DNA of 64,000 bases from the NCBI GenBank assembly GCA_050249955.1, contig JBFWPN010000009.1, forward strand, positions 181,179 to 245,178. The letters run 5' to 3'. Below the pieces are notes generated by a model. It had not been told where the DNA came from, ran no database searches, and saw nothing but the letters and a program-made list of their open reading frames with translations. Below are positions 32,805 to 40,328 of this stretch, in pieces (position 1 is the stretch's first letter; every line of letters begins with the position of its first letter). The stretch comes from CAVVIG01 sp050249955 (GTDB taxonomy: Bacteria; Acidobacteriota; Vicinamibacteria; Vicinamibacterales; CAVVIG01). The position numbers and the translations under genes were made by a program.

Positions 32805-34793
32805 TCAGAACCGGCCGTAGGTGCCGGTGGACTCCAGGGGGAACTCGTCTTCCGCGGACGAGACGCGCGCCGTGGCCGGCGGCGTCGCCTTCCGGGCAAA
32901 CGGCAGCCTGACGCCGGGCTTCTTCGGCGATGCGGGGGGCTCTGCCTGCGCGGCCCCCTTCGCGCCAGAGTCGCCCACGATCGCCCGCAGGTGCTCGATC
33001 GCTTCCATCGTGATGGCCGCCTGGGCGTGCAGCTCCTCGCTCGTCGCCGCGCTCTCCTCGGCGGTGGCGGCGGTCGTCTGCGTGACCTTCTCCATCTGCG
33101 ACAGGGCCTGCGTCACCTGATCGAGCCCCTGTGCCTGCTGCTGGCTGGCCTCGGCCACTTCGTCCACCAGGCCCTTCACCCGGTTCACGGCTGTCGTGAT
33201 GCCGGCGATGGCCGTGGTGACCACCTCGACCTTGGTCGTGCCGACCTCGGCCCGCGTGATCGATTCCTCGATGAGGCCGGCGGTGTCCTTGGCGGCCTGG
33301 GCGGAGCGCTGGGCGAGGCTGCGCACCTCGTCGGCGACGACGGCGAAGCCCATGCCGGCCTCACCCGCGCGCGCGGCCTCCACGGCCGCGTTGAGGGCGA
33401 GGATGTTCGTCTGGAAGGCAATCTCGTCGATGGTCTTGATGATCTTCGAGACCTTCTGGCTCGACTCCTGGATTGCGTTCATCGACTGCACCATGTCGCT
33501 GAGTGCGTCCTGGGAGTCGTGCACCTTGGCGTGGACATCGGCCACCAGGCTCGACGCCTCGCGCGTGTTCTCCGCATTCCGGCGGGTCATCGACGCCATC
33601 TCCTCCATCGACGCGGAGGTTTCCTCGATGGACGATGCCTGCTCGGTGGCCCCCTGCGAGAGCCCCTGCGACGCGGCGGCCACCTGCTCGGACGTGGCGA
33701 TCACCTGGCGTGCGCCTTCCGCGAGGTCGGTGGTCGTCCGGGCGAGCGGGACGCTGATGCTGCGGCTGATGAAGAACACGAGGACGAGCGCCAGGCCGAC
33801 GGCCAGCGCGCTGAGCAGGATCGCCTGCAGCCGTTCGCCCCCGAGCCGCGCAATCCGTGCGCCCAGCAGGACATTCAGTTCCTGGGACGCGGCAGCCTCC
33901 AGGGCCACGGCCGCGGCACGGGCCTCGTGCACGGCGGCATCCAGTGCCCGTGCGTCGGCCTTCGGGTTGGCGGTCAGCGCCACGAGCGCCGCGATCACCG
34001 CGTCGTTGGCCTGCACGTATGTCGCGCTCGCGGGAGCGAGCTTCGAGCGCAGCGTGGTGCTCACGTCGTTGAAGTTGGCATCCTCGTTCAGTGCGGTCTG
34101 CACGTCGGCCTTGATCCGGTCGCCGTCGTTCTCGCGCAGCGTGGCGGCGAACACCGCCAGCGTGCCCTGGTCGGCAGTGCCGCGACCCGCCACGAGGTCG
34201 TCCGCCAGTCGGTTCACCTTTCCGAGCCGGGCCTGCGCGGTGGGGAGCGCCACCACCACGGCATCCATCGTGTAGTAGCTGTCCAGGTCCGGGTCGAGGA
34301 TCAGGTTCGACGTGTCGCCCGCGTGCGCGATCATCGCGCGCACGTCGTCGATCAGGTGCTCGTAGCGGGTGTCGGTCTCGGCCGGGGGCAGTCTCCCCGC
34401 ATCGGACTGGAGCGCACGCCATTCGTTACGCAGCGTCGTGGGCGTGAAGTGCTCCCGCTGCCGCTTGGCCAACCCCTCCTGCGTGAACTGCAGGCGATCG
34501 CCGAGTTCCGCCTGCACGGTGTCCAGCTGTGCGAGCCCGGCCTCGATCGCCTGTACGGCGCGGCCTGCCTCGGCGGCGTCGGCACCGGCAATGTGGTGTT
34601 CGGCGAACCCGTCGAGCAGTGCACTCAGCGGCTCGATGTACCGGACGCCGTCCCGCTCGGCGCTGGCGAAACGGATGCCCTCGGTCATGCCGCTGACGAC
34701 GAGCCACCCCATCACAGCCAGGGGTGCACCGAAGGAGACGGCAATCAGGGCGAGACGACGACCGACGGGTACGCGAGCAAGTGTATGCATCAT
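32805..34793 (-). CDS. methyl-accepting chemotaxis protein 1
   Basis: 662 residues. A first membrane segment (LALIAVSFGAPLAVMGWLVVSG) is followed by a periplasmic helical sensor of about 280 residues, a second segment (ILLSALAVGLALVLVFFIS), a HAMP-like region and the cytoplasmic signalling domain. The hairpin tip is DEIAFQTNILALNAAVEAARAGE, the CheA/CheW contact region of MCPs. The C-terminus ends FPLESTGTYGRF, like the two other MCPs here. The gene has a sigma28-type promoter upstream (34876-34902). The ligand is unknown. No CheA, CheW or CheR is encoded in the window. Confidence 0.95.
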   Translation of the reverse strand: MMHTLARVPVGRRLALIAVSFGAPLAVMGWLVVSGMTEGIRFASAERDGVRYIEPLSALLDGFAEHHIAGADAAEAGRAVQAIEAGLAQLDTVQAELGDRLQFTQEGLAKRQREHFTPTTLRNEWRALQSDAGRLPPAETDTRYEHLIDDVRAMIAHAGDTSNLILDPDLDSYYTMDAVVVALPTAQARLGKVNRLADDLVAGRGTADQGTLAVFAATLRENDGDRIKADVQTALNEDANFNDVSTTLRSKLAPASATYVQANDAVIAALVALTANPKADARALDAAVHEARAAAVALEAAASQELNVLLGARIARLGGERLQAILLSALAVGLALVLVFFISRSISVPLARTTTDLAEGARQVIATSEQVAAASQGLSQGATEQASSIEETSASMEEMASMTRRNAENTREASSLVADVHAKVHDSQDALSDMVQSMNAIQESSQKVSKIIKTIDEIAFQTNILALNAAVEAARAGEAGMGFAVVADEVRSLAQRSAQAAKDTAGLIEESITRAEVGTTKVEVVTTAIAGITTAVNRVKGLVDEVAEASQQQAQGLDQVTQALSQMEKVTQTTAATAEESAATSEELHAQAAITMEAIEHLRAIVGDSGAKGAAQAEPPASPKKPGVRLPFARKATPPATARVSSAEDEFPLESTGTYGRF
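33271..33500 (-). repeat. near-identical MCP signalling-tip DNA, copy 1
   Basis: This 230-bp stretch encodes the MCP hairpin tip. It is almost the same DNA as 35485-35714 (about six differences by eye) and very close to 38159-38388. The similarity in wobble positions suggests recent duplication or gene conversion. Confidence 0.6.
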
Positions 34794-34875
34794 CTGGGAA
34801 TCTCATCGGCCCGGTCCGCGTGCGCGTGGCCGGACTCGGGCGGAAGGGCCGAAACGGAAGAGCTCTGCACGTAGG

Positions 34876-34902
34876 ACATCGGCGTACAACGGTCGGGCTT
34901 TA
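34876..34902 (-). promoter_or_regulatory. sigma28-type promoter TAAA-N15-GCCGATGT
   Basis: On the minus strand TAAA and GCCGATGT are exactly 15 nt apart, close to the flagellar sigma28 (FliA) consensus TAAA-N15-GCCGATAA. It lies about 83 nt upstream of the start of MCP 1. Confidence 0.6.
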
Positions 34903-34984
34903 ACGGGGCTGGGGAGCGATGACCTGAGGAGACGTGGGCGGTCGCGTGCTGGTGCACCGTGCTGCCGGCGTTGGCATTGTGCAC

Positions 34985-35008
34985 AGCCGCCGGGCAGGCC
35001 CGGCGGCT
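34985..35008 (-). terminator. 10-bp hairpin after the second MCP gene
   Basis: AGCCGCCGGG / CCCGGCGGCT with tetraloop CAGG lies 13 nt after the stop of the MCP gene that ends at 35022. It is a perfect GC-rich stem without a U-tract. Confidence 0.55.
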
Positions 35009-35021
35009 CACACAGTCGGTG

Positions 35022-36611
35022 TCAGAAGTTGCCGAAGGTGCCGGTCTTCTCGAGCGGGAAGAGATCTTCGTTGGTGACCGGCTCCGCCACCCTGGCCGCC
35101 TGCTTCCTGGGGAGCGGAACCACGTTGCCGGTGGCCTTCGCCGACCGGCGCCTGGGGGCCGCGATCGTCGCGCCCACGGCATCGACGCCGACCAGCTTCC
35201 GCAACTGGCCCACCACCTCCATCGTGGTGTTCGCCTGGGCGCTGAGCTCCTCGCTGGCCGCGGCACTTTCCTCGGCGGTCGCCGCGGTGCCCTGCGTGAC
35301 CTTCTCCATCTGCGAGAGGGCCGAGGCCACCTGGTCGATCCCCTGGGTCTGCTGGTGGCTCGCTTCGCTCACTTCGTCGACCAGCCCCTTGACGCGGTTC
35401 ACGGACGCGGTGATGCCGCCGATGGCGGACGTCACCTGCTCCACCTTCAGGCTCCCGGCCTGGGCCTTGATGATCGACTCCTCGATGAGGCCGGCGGTGT
35501 CCTTGGCGGCCTGGGCGGAGCGCTGGGCGAGGCTGCGTACCTCGTCGGCGACCACGGCGAAGCCCATGCCGGCCTCACCCGCGCGCGCGGCCTCCACGGC
35601 CGCGTTGAGAGCGAGGATGTTGGTCTGGAAGGCAATCTCGTCGATGGTCTTGATGATCTTCGAGACCTTCTGGCTCGACTCCTGGATCGCGCTCATCGAC
35701 TGCACCATGTCGCCGAGGGCAGCCTGGGAATCGTTGACCTTCGCGTGGACATCGGTGACCAGCGCCACCGCCTGACGGGTGTTCTCGGAGTTGCGGCGCG
35801 TCATCGAGGCCATTTCCTCCATCGACGCGGAGGTCTCCTCGAGTGAGGCCGCCTGCTCGGTGGCTCCCTGCGAGAGCGACTGCGCGCTGCCGGCCACCTG
35901 ATTGGCTGCCGAGACCACCTGCTGCGCTCCCTCGTTGAGCGAGACGACCGCCTCGTTCAGACGGGTCGCCACTCCCTTGATGACGGCGTATCCGAGCACG
36001 CACGCGGCGATCAGGCCACCGAGCGCCATGAGGAGGAGGAAGCGCCAGGTCGATGCCTCGGCGGCGTCGAAGCTGGCGTTCACCGCCTCGGCCTCCTTCA
36101 GGCTGCCGTCCGCCATGGCCTGCAGTTCCTCGGCCATGCCCGCCGCTTCCTCGTCGAGACGGCCATCCATCTCGCGCGTCGCGTCGGTCGAGCCACGCTG
36201 TGCCTCGAGGGCCGGCAGCAGTTCCTTCTCGAAGATCGTCACCATGGCGTCGTAGTGCCGCCTGGCCTCCGCAAGTCGCTGCTGCTGCTCCGGCGCGATC
36301 GCGAGGGCCTGGACCGCCGACAGGCGGCCGTCCGCCGTCTTGCGCATCTCGGCCCACGCCTGGCGGGTCTGGGCGAAGTCGCGATTGATCTGCGCATCCG
36401 CGACCACCTGGTACAGCTCCGCGCCCGTGGCGGCGGCGCGGACCATCACCAGGGCGCCACCCGTGGTTGTCGTGGAGACGTGGTGGTCGTGGGACAGTTG
36501 ATTCATGCCCTGGAGGACCGTGGCCACGAGCGTGGCGGCCACGAGTCCGAGGGCGACGAAGCCGACCGTGATCCGGCGGCCGACAGTCCAGTCATGCATC
36601 CCGAGGTTCAT
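35022..36611 (-). CDS. methyl-accepting chemotaxis protein 2
   Basis: About 529 residues from the ATG at 36611 (GGGAG 5 nt upstream); a TTG at 36614 and an ATG at 36599 are alternatives. The layout is a short N-terminus (WTVGRRITVGF), TM1, a four-helix-bundle-like periplasmic sensor (ELYQVVADAQINRDFAQTRQAWAEM), TM2 (LLLMALGGLIAACVLGYAVI) and the signalling domain with DEIAFQTNILALNAAVEAARAGE. It ends FPLEKTGTFGNF. It follows the barrel gene by 23 bp, so both are probably transcribed from the sigma28-like promoter at 37483-37509. Its sensor region closely resembles MCP 3, so the two are probably duplicates. Confidence 0.94.
   Translation of the reverse strand: MNLGMHDWTVGRRITVGFVALGLVAATLVATVLQGMNQLSHDHHVSTTTTGGALVMVRAAATGAELYQVVADAQINRDFAQTRQAWAEMRKTADGRLSAVQALAIAPEQQQRLAEARRHYDAMVTIFEKELLPALEAQRGSTDATREMDGRLDEEAAGMAEELQAMADGSLKEAEAVNASFDAAEASTWRFLLLMALGGLIAACVLGYAVIKGVATRLNEAVVSLNEGAQQVVSAANQVAGSAQSLSQGATEQAASLEETSASMEEMASMTRRNSENTRQAVALVTDVHAKVNDSQAALGDMVQSMSAIQESSQKVSKIIKTIDEIAFQTNILALNAAVEAARAGEAGMGFAVVADEVRSLAQRSAQAAKDTAGLIEESIIKAQAGSLKVEQVTSAIGGITASVNRVKGLVDEVSEASHQQTQGIDQVASALSQMEKVTQGTAATAEESAAASEELSAQANTTMEVVGQLRKLVGVDAVGATIAAPRRRSAKATGNVVPLPRKQAARVAEPVTNEDLFPLEKTGTFGNF
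35485..35714 (-). repeat. near-identical MCP signalling-tip DNA, copy 2
   Basis: Second copy of the 230-bp chemoreceptor tip segment, in MCP 2. It differs from copy 1 at only a few positions, mostly synonymous. Confidence 0.6.
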
Positions 36612-36634
36612 CAATGCTCCCGTAAGACAGTGGC

Positions 36635-37456
36635 TCAGCGGCCCGGCAGCAGCGACGCGGTGCGGATGCCCACGCCGACGCCCACGAACCAGTCAGGGGC
36701 GGCCGCGGTCACGCCGCGTCCCAACTCGAAGTCCACCTGCACGTTGCCGCCAATCGGGTGGGTCACGCCGCCGTTGACGGTCCACGCCTGGCTCCGCCCC
36801 TGGGGCATGAAGCCGAAGGCTTCCCAGTACCCGCTCCAGTCGCCCACGAGCGGGTGGCCGAGCGAGACGCTGAGGCCGGGCTCGGTGTAGCGGCCCAGTT
36901 CGTCGCCGAGGCGCGAGAGGTTCACGTTGCCGGAGAGCGCGAAGTTCTTCGGCAGGTCCTTCGCCCAGGTGAACTTCACGGTCGGGTCGACCGTGCCGGT
37001 CGTGAAGGCGTCGGATCCAGTGGGCAGCGACGCCATCGGAATCACGGCCATCGCGAACCCCCTGGTGGCGATGCCCTCGCTCAGCACGATCTTGGCGCCC
37101 ACTTCGATGTCGGCCTGGCCCGTCGTGGTGGCCTGTCCGAAGCCGGTGCGCAGCGAGTCATACACGTAACCATCGGTGCTGAAGCGCAGTTCCACGCGCC
37201 GCGAGACGCCGATGCGCAGCAGTGCGAGCGGGGTCGACAGCGTGCGGTCGCGCTCACCAGCGGCCCCGTTCGATTCGAACGTGGTGCCCATCTCCAGCTG
37301 CGTGAACCCGCGGCCCACGACACTGCTCGACTCGGTGAAGTCGGGGCGGTCGGTCACGAGTTCGGGAAGGCCGGAGTCGGACTGTGCGAAGGCGCGGACG
37401 GGGCTCAGGATGAGCAGCGCGAGCGCGGTGGCGGCCGCGAGACGGAACGGTGTCAT
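36635..37456 (-). CDS. outer-membrane protein, phenol-pathway MetA-like
   Basis: 273 residues from the ATG at 37456, chosen because GAGGAG lies about 11 nt upstream and the start then follows the sigma28-like promoter with a short leader; an ATG at 37474 would be almost leaderless. Signal peptide: RLAAATALALLILSPVRAFAQ. The mature protein begins with LVTDRPDFTESSSVVGRGFTQLEMG, a pattern of the putative MetA-pathway/transporter outer-membrane family. Barrel strands follow (FALSGNVNLSRLG, WSGYWEAFGFMPQG, VDFELGRGV). It lies 23 bp before MCP 2, so pore and receptor may deal with the same compound. That link is inference. Confidence 0.75.
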   Translation of the reverse strand: MTPFRLAAATALALLILSPVRAFAQSDSGLPELVTDRPDFTESSSVVGRGFTQLEMGTTFESNGAAGERDRTLSTPLALLRIGVSRRVELRFSTDGYVYDSLRTGFGQATTTGQADIEVGAKIVLSEGIATRGFAMAVIPMASLPTGSDAFTTGTVDPTVKFTWAKDLPKNFALSGNVNLSRLGDELGRYTEPGLSVSLGHPLVGDWSGYWEAFGFMPQGRSQAWTVNGGVTHPIGGNVQVDFELGRGVTAAAPDWFVGVGVGIRTASLLPGR

Positions 37457-37482
37457 GGATGGCAATCTCCTCATGCCACCGC

Positions 37483-37509
37483 TAATCGACCCGTTACTGA
37501 TGGGTTTGA
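37483..37509 (-). promoter_or_regulatory. sigma28-like promoter TCAA-N15-GTCGATTA
   Basis: On the minus strand TCAA and GTCGATTA are 15 nt apart, with 3 of 4 and 6 of 8 matches to the sigma28 consensus. It lies 27 nt before the barrel gene start (37456) and would also serve MCP 2. Confidence 0.5.
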
Positions 37510-37573
37510 GTACCCCGGCCGGCGTGCGTGATTCCCACCTTGGTGGAACTGCCGCACGCGGCTGCACGCCCGT

Positions 37574-37592
37574 GCGAGAAAACTAATCTCGC
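37574..37592. promoter_or_regulatory. inverted repeat GCGAGA-N7-TCTCGC
   Basis: A perfect 6-bp inverted repeat around AAACTAA lies in the 215-bp gap between the barrel gene and MCP 3, about 65 nt upstream of the sigma28-like promoter. It may be an operator or part of a terminator. Nothing else is evident in this gap beyond the features listed. Confidence 0.3.
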
Positions 37593-37609
37593 GTAGCCGG
37601 AGCAGACCA

Positions 37610-37632
37610 CCCGTACGCAGATTGCGTACGGG
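37610..37632 (-). terminator. 9-bp hairpin after the third MCP gene
   Basis: CCCGTACGC / GCGTACGGG with loop AGATT lies about 40 nt after the MCP 3 stop (37672). The stem is perfect and there is no U-tract. Confidence 0.45.
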
Positions 37633-37671
37633 CAGGGTGGGCGCGGATGGCCCCTGATGGGGAGAACGGGA

Positions 37672-39285
37672 TCAGAACGATCCGAAGGTGCCGGTGCCCT
37701 CGAGCGGCAGCGCCTCCTCGGCGGGAGTGGTGGCCCTCCGCTGGCGCGCCTGGAGTGACACGACCGTGCCGCCCCTCGCCGGTCGATCGGTGGCGCGTGG
37801 TCCGGCCGGTGCGGATCGACGCGACGGCGCGACGGGAGCCGTCGCGTCCTGGGGGGTTCTCCCGACCAGCCGGCTCAAGGCCTGGAGCGTATCCATCGTC
37901 AGGTTGGCCTGCGCGCTCAGTTCCTCGCTCGTGGCTGCGCTCTCCTGCGCGGTGGCCGCGGTGCCCTGCGTCACTTTCTCCATTTGCGAGAGCGCCTGCG
38001 ACACCTGGTCGATGCCCTGGGTCTGCTGCCGGCTCGCCTCACTGACCTCCTCGACGAGCCCCTTCACGCGGTTCACGGACTGCGTGATGGTGTCAACCGC
38101 CCGCGCCACCACCTCCACTTTCGCGTTTCCGCGGCTCGCCCGCGCGATCGACTCCTCGATGAGACCGGCGGTGTCCTTGGCGGCCTGGGCGGAGCGCTGG
38201 GCGAGGCTGCGCACCTCGTCGGCGACGACGGCGAAGCCCATGCCGGCTTCACCGGCGCGCGCGGCTTCCACGGCCGCATTGAGGGCGAGGATGTTGGTCT
38301 GGAAGGCGATCTCGTCGATGGTCTTGATGATCTTCGAGACCTTCTGGCTCGACTCCTGGATCGCGCTCATCGACTGCACCATGTCGCGCAGGGCGGCTTC
38401 GGACTCGCTGACCTGGCGGTGCACGTCCGTGACGAGCGCCACGGCCTGCTGCGTGTTCTCGGCGTTGCGCCGGGTCATCGACGACATCTCCTCCATCGAG
38501 GCGGAGGTCTCCTCGAGCGCTGCCGCCTGCTCGGTCGAACCCTGGGAGAGCGACTGCGCGCTGCCCGCCACCTGCTGCGATGTCATCACCACCTGGCGCG
38601 CGCCGCCCTCGAGCGAGGCCACAGCCGTGCCGAGGTGCCGCGACACCGAACTGACCACGAGGTAGACGAGCCCGATGGCCACGATGAGCCCGACGAAGAC
38701 GGCGACCATCGCTTGCCGCTCGGTGCGGGTCCTGACCTCCTCGAAGGCAGCACTTCCCTCCGCGCTCTCCTTGCGCAGGGCCGCGGCAATGGCCTGGAGG
38801 TCGGCCGTCATCTGTTCGCTCTCGTAGTAGATGACCGTGTCGATCATGCGGGCCGCCTCGCTGACCTTGCGGTCCTGCTTCAGCGTCGGCAGCATCTCGT
38901 CGTCGATCAACCGGCCGATCTCCTGCGCGTGCGCCTGCGCGCTGGCGACGCGGGCCCGCTCTTCATCGGTGTCGACGATGGCCGCCACCTGCGCGAGCTG
39001 TGCCTCGGCCACCTTCCGAAGCGAGGCCCACTGCGTGTCGGTGGCCTCGAGATCCAGGTTGATCTCGGCGTCGGCCACGACCTGGTACAGCCGGGCCCCG
39101 AGTCCGGCCGCCTCACTGACCGTCAGCGCATTGTCGGCACGCTGGGCCGCCTCGCGATGCTGTTGGACGAGCGTCGACGTCCCGGTCTCGTAGATGATGA
39201 ACAACACCACGGCGACGGCGCCGAGGGCGAGGAATCCCGCGCTGATGCGGCGACCGACGGTCCAGCGTTCCAGGAACTGATGCAT
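37672..39285 (-). CDS. methyl-accepting chemotaxis protein 3
   Basis: 537 residues. The N-terminus (LERWTVGRRISAGFLALGAV) and sensor region (LGARLYQVVADAEINLDLEATDTQWASL) align well with MCP 2, so the two share a common origin. TM2 is AMVAVFVGLIVAIGLVYLVV, and the signalling domain has the same hairpin tip DEIAFQTNILALNAAVEAARAGE. It ends LPLEGTGTFGSF. A sigma28-like promoter lies 40 nt upstream (39325-39351), and a small hairpin (39303-39318) in the leader could affect translation. Ligand unknown. Confidence 0.94.
   Translation of the reverse strand: MHQFLERWTVGRRISAGFLALGAVAVVLFIIYETGTSTLVQQHREAAQRADNALTVSEAAGLGARLYQVVADAEINLDLEATDTQWASLRKVAEAQLAQVAAIVDTDEERARVASAQAHAQEIGRLIDDEMLPTLKQDRKVSEAARMIDTVIYYESEQMTADLQAIAAALRKESAEGSAAFEEVRTRTERQAMVAVFVGLIVAIGLVYLVVSSVSRHLGTAVASLEGGARQVVMTSQQVAGSAQSLSQGSTEQAAALEETSASMEEMSSMTRRNAENTQQAVALVTDVHRQVSESEAALRDMVQSMSAIQESSQKVSKIIKTIDEIAFQTNILALNAAVEAARAGEAGMGFAVVADEVRSLAQRSAQAAKDTAGLIEESIARASRGNAKVEVVARAVDTITQSVNRVKGLVEEVSEASRQQTQGIDQVSQALSQMEKVTQGTAATAQESAATSEELSAQANLTMDTLQALSRLVGRTPQDATAPVAPSRRSAPAGPRATDRPARGGTVVSLQARQRRATTPAEEALPLEGTGTFGSF
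38159..38388 (-). repeat. near-identical MCP signalling-tip DNA, copy 3
   Basis: Third copy, in MCP 3. It is slightly more diverged than the other two but still nearly identical at the DNA level over most of its length. Confidence 0.55.
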
Positions 39286-39302
39286 GGCGCCACCCCGATA
39301 GA

Positions 39303-39318
39303 CGGACGTTCACGTCCG
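39303..39318 (-). promoter_or_regulatory. leader hairpin CGGACG-N4-CGTCCG before MCP 3
   Basis: A perfect 6-bp stem with loop TTCA (plus strand) lies 18 nt before the start of MCP 3, between its promoter and start codon. It could affect ribosome access. Weak evidence. Confidence 0.3.
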
Positions 39319-39324
39319 GGTACG

Positions 39325-39351
39325 GAATCGGCGCGGTCAGGGTGCGCTTGA
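39325..39351 (-). promoter_or_regulatory. sigma28-like promoter TCAA-N15-GCCGATTC
   Basis: On the minus strand TCAA and GCCGATTC are exactly 15 nt apart, and GCCGAT matches the sigma28 consensus core fully. It lies 40 nt before MCP 3. It is the third such site in front of a chemoreceptor unit in this window. Confidence 0.55.
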
Positions 39352-39392
39352 GCTGTGCGGCAGCGAGCGGTCCCTGGCAGGACCCGTGCGAG

Positions 39393-39587
39393 TCAGGTGC
39401 GCGCGTGGCCTGCGGACTGCTCGAGCGAGAAGCGGAAGGAGACCAGCGGCCGGCTCTCGTCCTTGGGCTTGCACGCGACCTGATCGCAGCTCTCGCACTG
39501 GTAGAAGTTCTCGAGCCGGTTGATGTAGCTCAGCACGGGCATGCGGCGCGCCATGCCAAGGCATGAGGGGCACTCGACGTAATCCAT
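39393..39587 (-). CDS. small zinc-ribbon protein
   Basis: 64 residues from the ATG at 39587, which has GGAGG 5 nt upstream; a longer reading from 39626 lacks a ribosome-binding site. Two Cys pairs, CPSC at 6-9 and CESC in YQCESCDQVACKPK, form a C4 zinc ribbon. The remainder is basic and hydrophilic. Small ribbons of this type often bind nucleic acid or act as metal-bearing adaptors. No target can be named. It lies between MCP 3 and a cyclophilin and is probably independent, with its own promoter candidate at 39636-39664. Confidence 0.65.
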   Translation of the reverse strand: MDYVECPSCLGMARRMPVLSYINRLENFYQCESCDQVACKPKDESRPLVSFRFSLEQSAGHART

Positions 39588-39635
39588 CGCGTCCTCCGGG
39601 GGATGTCGGACGTACTCGGACAGCAAACGCGGGCG

Positions 39636-39664
39636 ACAGTAACAGCAGAGTCAGGCTCGGTCAA
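39636..39664 (-). promoter_or_regulatory. promoter candidate TTGACC-N17-TACTGT
   Basis: On the minus strand TTGACC and TACTGT are 17 nt apart, 49 nt before the zinc-ribbon gene, in the least GC-rich part of the 206-bp gap. The -35 box is good and the -10 box poor. Confidence 0.4.
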
Positions 39665-39743
39665 GACTTCTGGCTCGTTAGTCTTCTGATTTGAGGATTT
39701 CCTTATCTCTCGAGGCAAACCTGAGGGCGGGAAAGGGGGCACA

Positions 39744-39778
39744 AAGCCCCGACGCCCAGGGGCGGGCGGTCGGGGCTT
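39744..39778 (-). terminator. 10-bp hairpin with short T-run after the cyclophilin gene
   Basis: AAGCCCCGAC / GTCGGGGCTT with a 15-nt loop lies 16 nt after the stop of the minus-strand cyclophilin gene (39794). It is followed on that strand by TTTGTG, the only stem here with a partial U-tract. Confidence 0.6.
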
Positions 39779-39793
39779 CGGGGGCCGAGCGGA

Positions 39794-40303
39794 TCAGCTG
39801 CGCACGATGGTGACCGACTCAATCACGATCGGGGTCACCGGACGATCCTGTACGCCCGTCTTCGTCGAGCCGATCTTCTTGACCACGTCCATCCCCTCCA
39901 CCACCTCGCCGAAGACGCTGTGGCGGTTGTCGAGCCAGGGGGTGGCACCAAGCGTGATGAAGAACTGGCTGCCGTTCGTGTTCGGCCCGGCATTCGCCAT
40001 CGAGAGGATGCCCGGCTTGTCGTGCTTCAGCGAGGGATGGAACTCGTCGGCGAAGCGGTAGCCCGGCCCACCGGTGCCGGTCCCGAGGGGGTCGCCACCC
40101 TGAATCATGAAGCTGTCAATCACGCGATGGAAGATCAGCCCATCGTAGAAGGGCCGCGTCGTCTTCTGGCCGGTCTTGGGGTCGACGAACTCGCGGGTGC
40201 CCTCGGCGAGGCCCACGAAATTGGCGACGGTGTTCGGGACCTCCGCGTCGAACAGCCGGATCGTGAAGCTGCCTTCCGAGGTCGTAAACTGCGCGTGAAT
40301 CAT
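39794..40303 (-). CDS. cytoplasmic peptidyl-prolyl isomerase, cyclophilin type
   Basis: 169 residues from the ATG at 40303 (GGAGAG 7 nt upstream) with no signal peptide. Cyclophilin blocks are complete: FTIRLFDAEVPNTVANFVGLAEG, YDGLIFHRVIDSFMIQGGDP, GYRFADEF, GILSMANAGPNTNGSQFFIT and WLDNRHSVFGEVVEGMDVV. The catalytic Arg is in FHRVI. It isomerises X-Pro bonds during protein folding. Its start is only 25 bp from the start of the divergent PhzF-like gene, so the promoters must overlap the coding regions. A second, exported cyclophilin is encoded at 41254-41913. Confidence 0.95.
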   Translation of the reverse strand: MIHAQFTTSEGSFTIRLFDAEVPNTVANFVGLAEGTREFVDPKTGQKTTRPFYDGLIFHRVIDSFMIQGGDPLGTGTGGPGYRFADEFHPSLKHDKPGILSMANAGPNTNGSQFFITLGATPWLDNRHSVFGEVVEGMDVVKKIGSTKTGVQDRPVTPIVIESVTIVRS

Positions 40304-40328
40304 TGGTATGCTCTCCAGTCCCTGAGTA

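Noticed and set aside
32700..34874. A 724-codon plus-strand frame opposite MCP 1
   Set aside because: The MCP reading explains all conserved motifs, and the opposite frame is repetitive and without domains.
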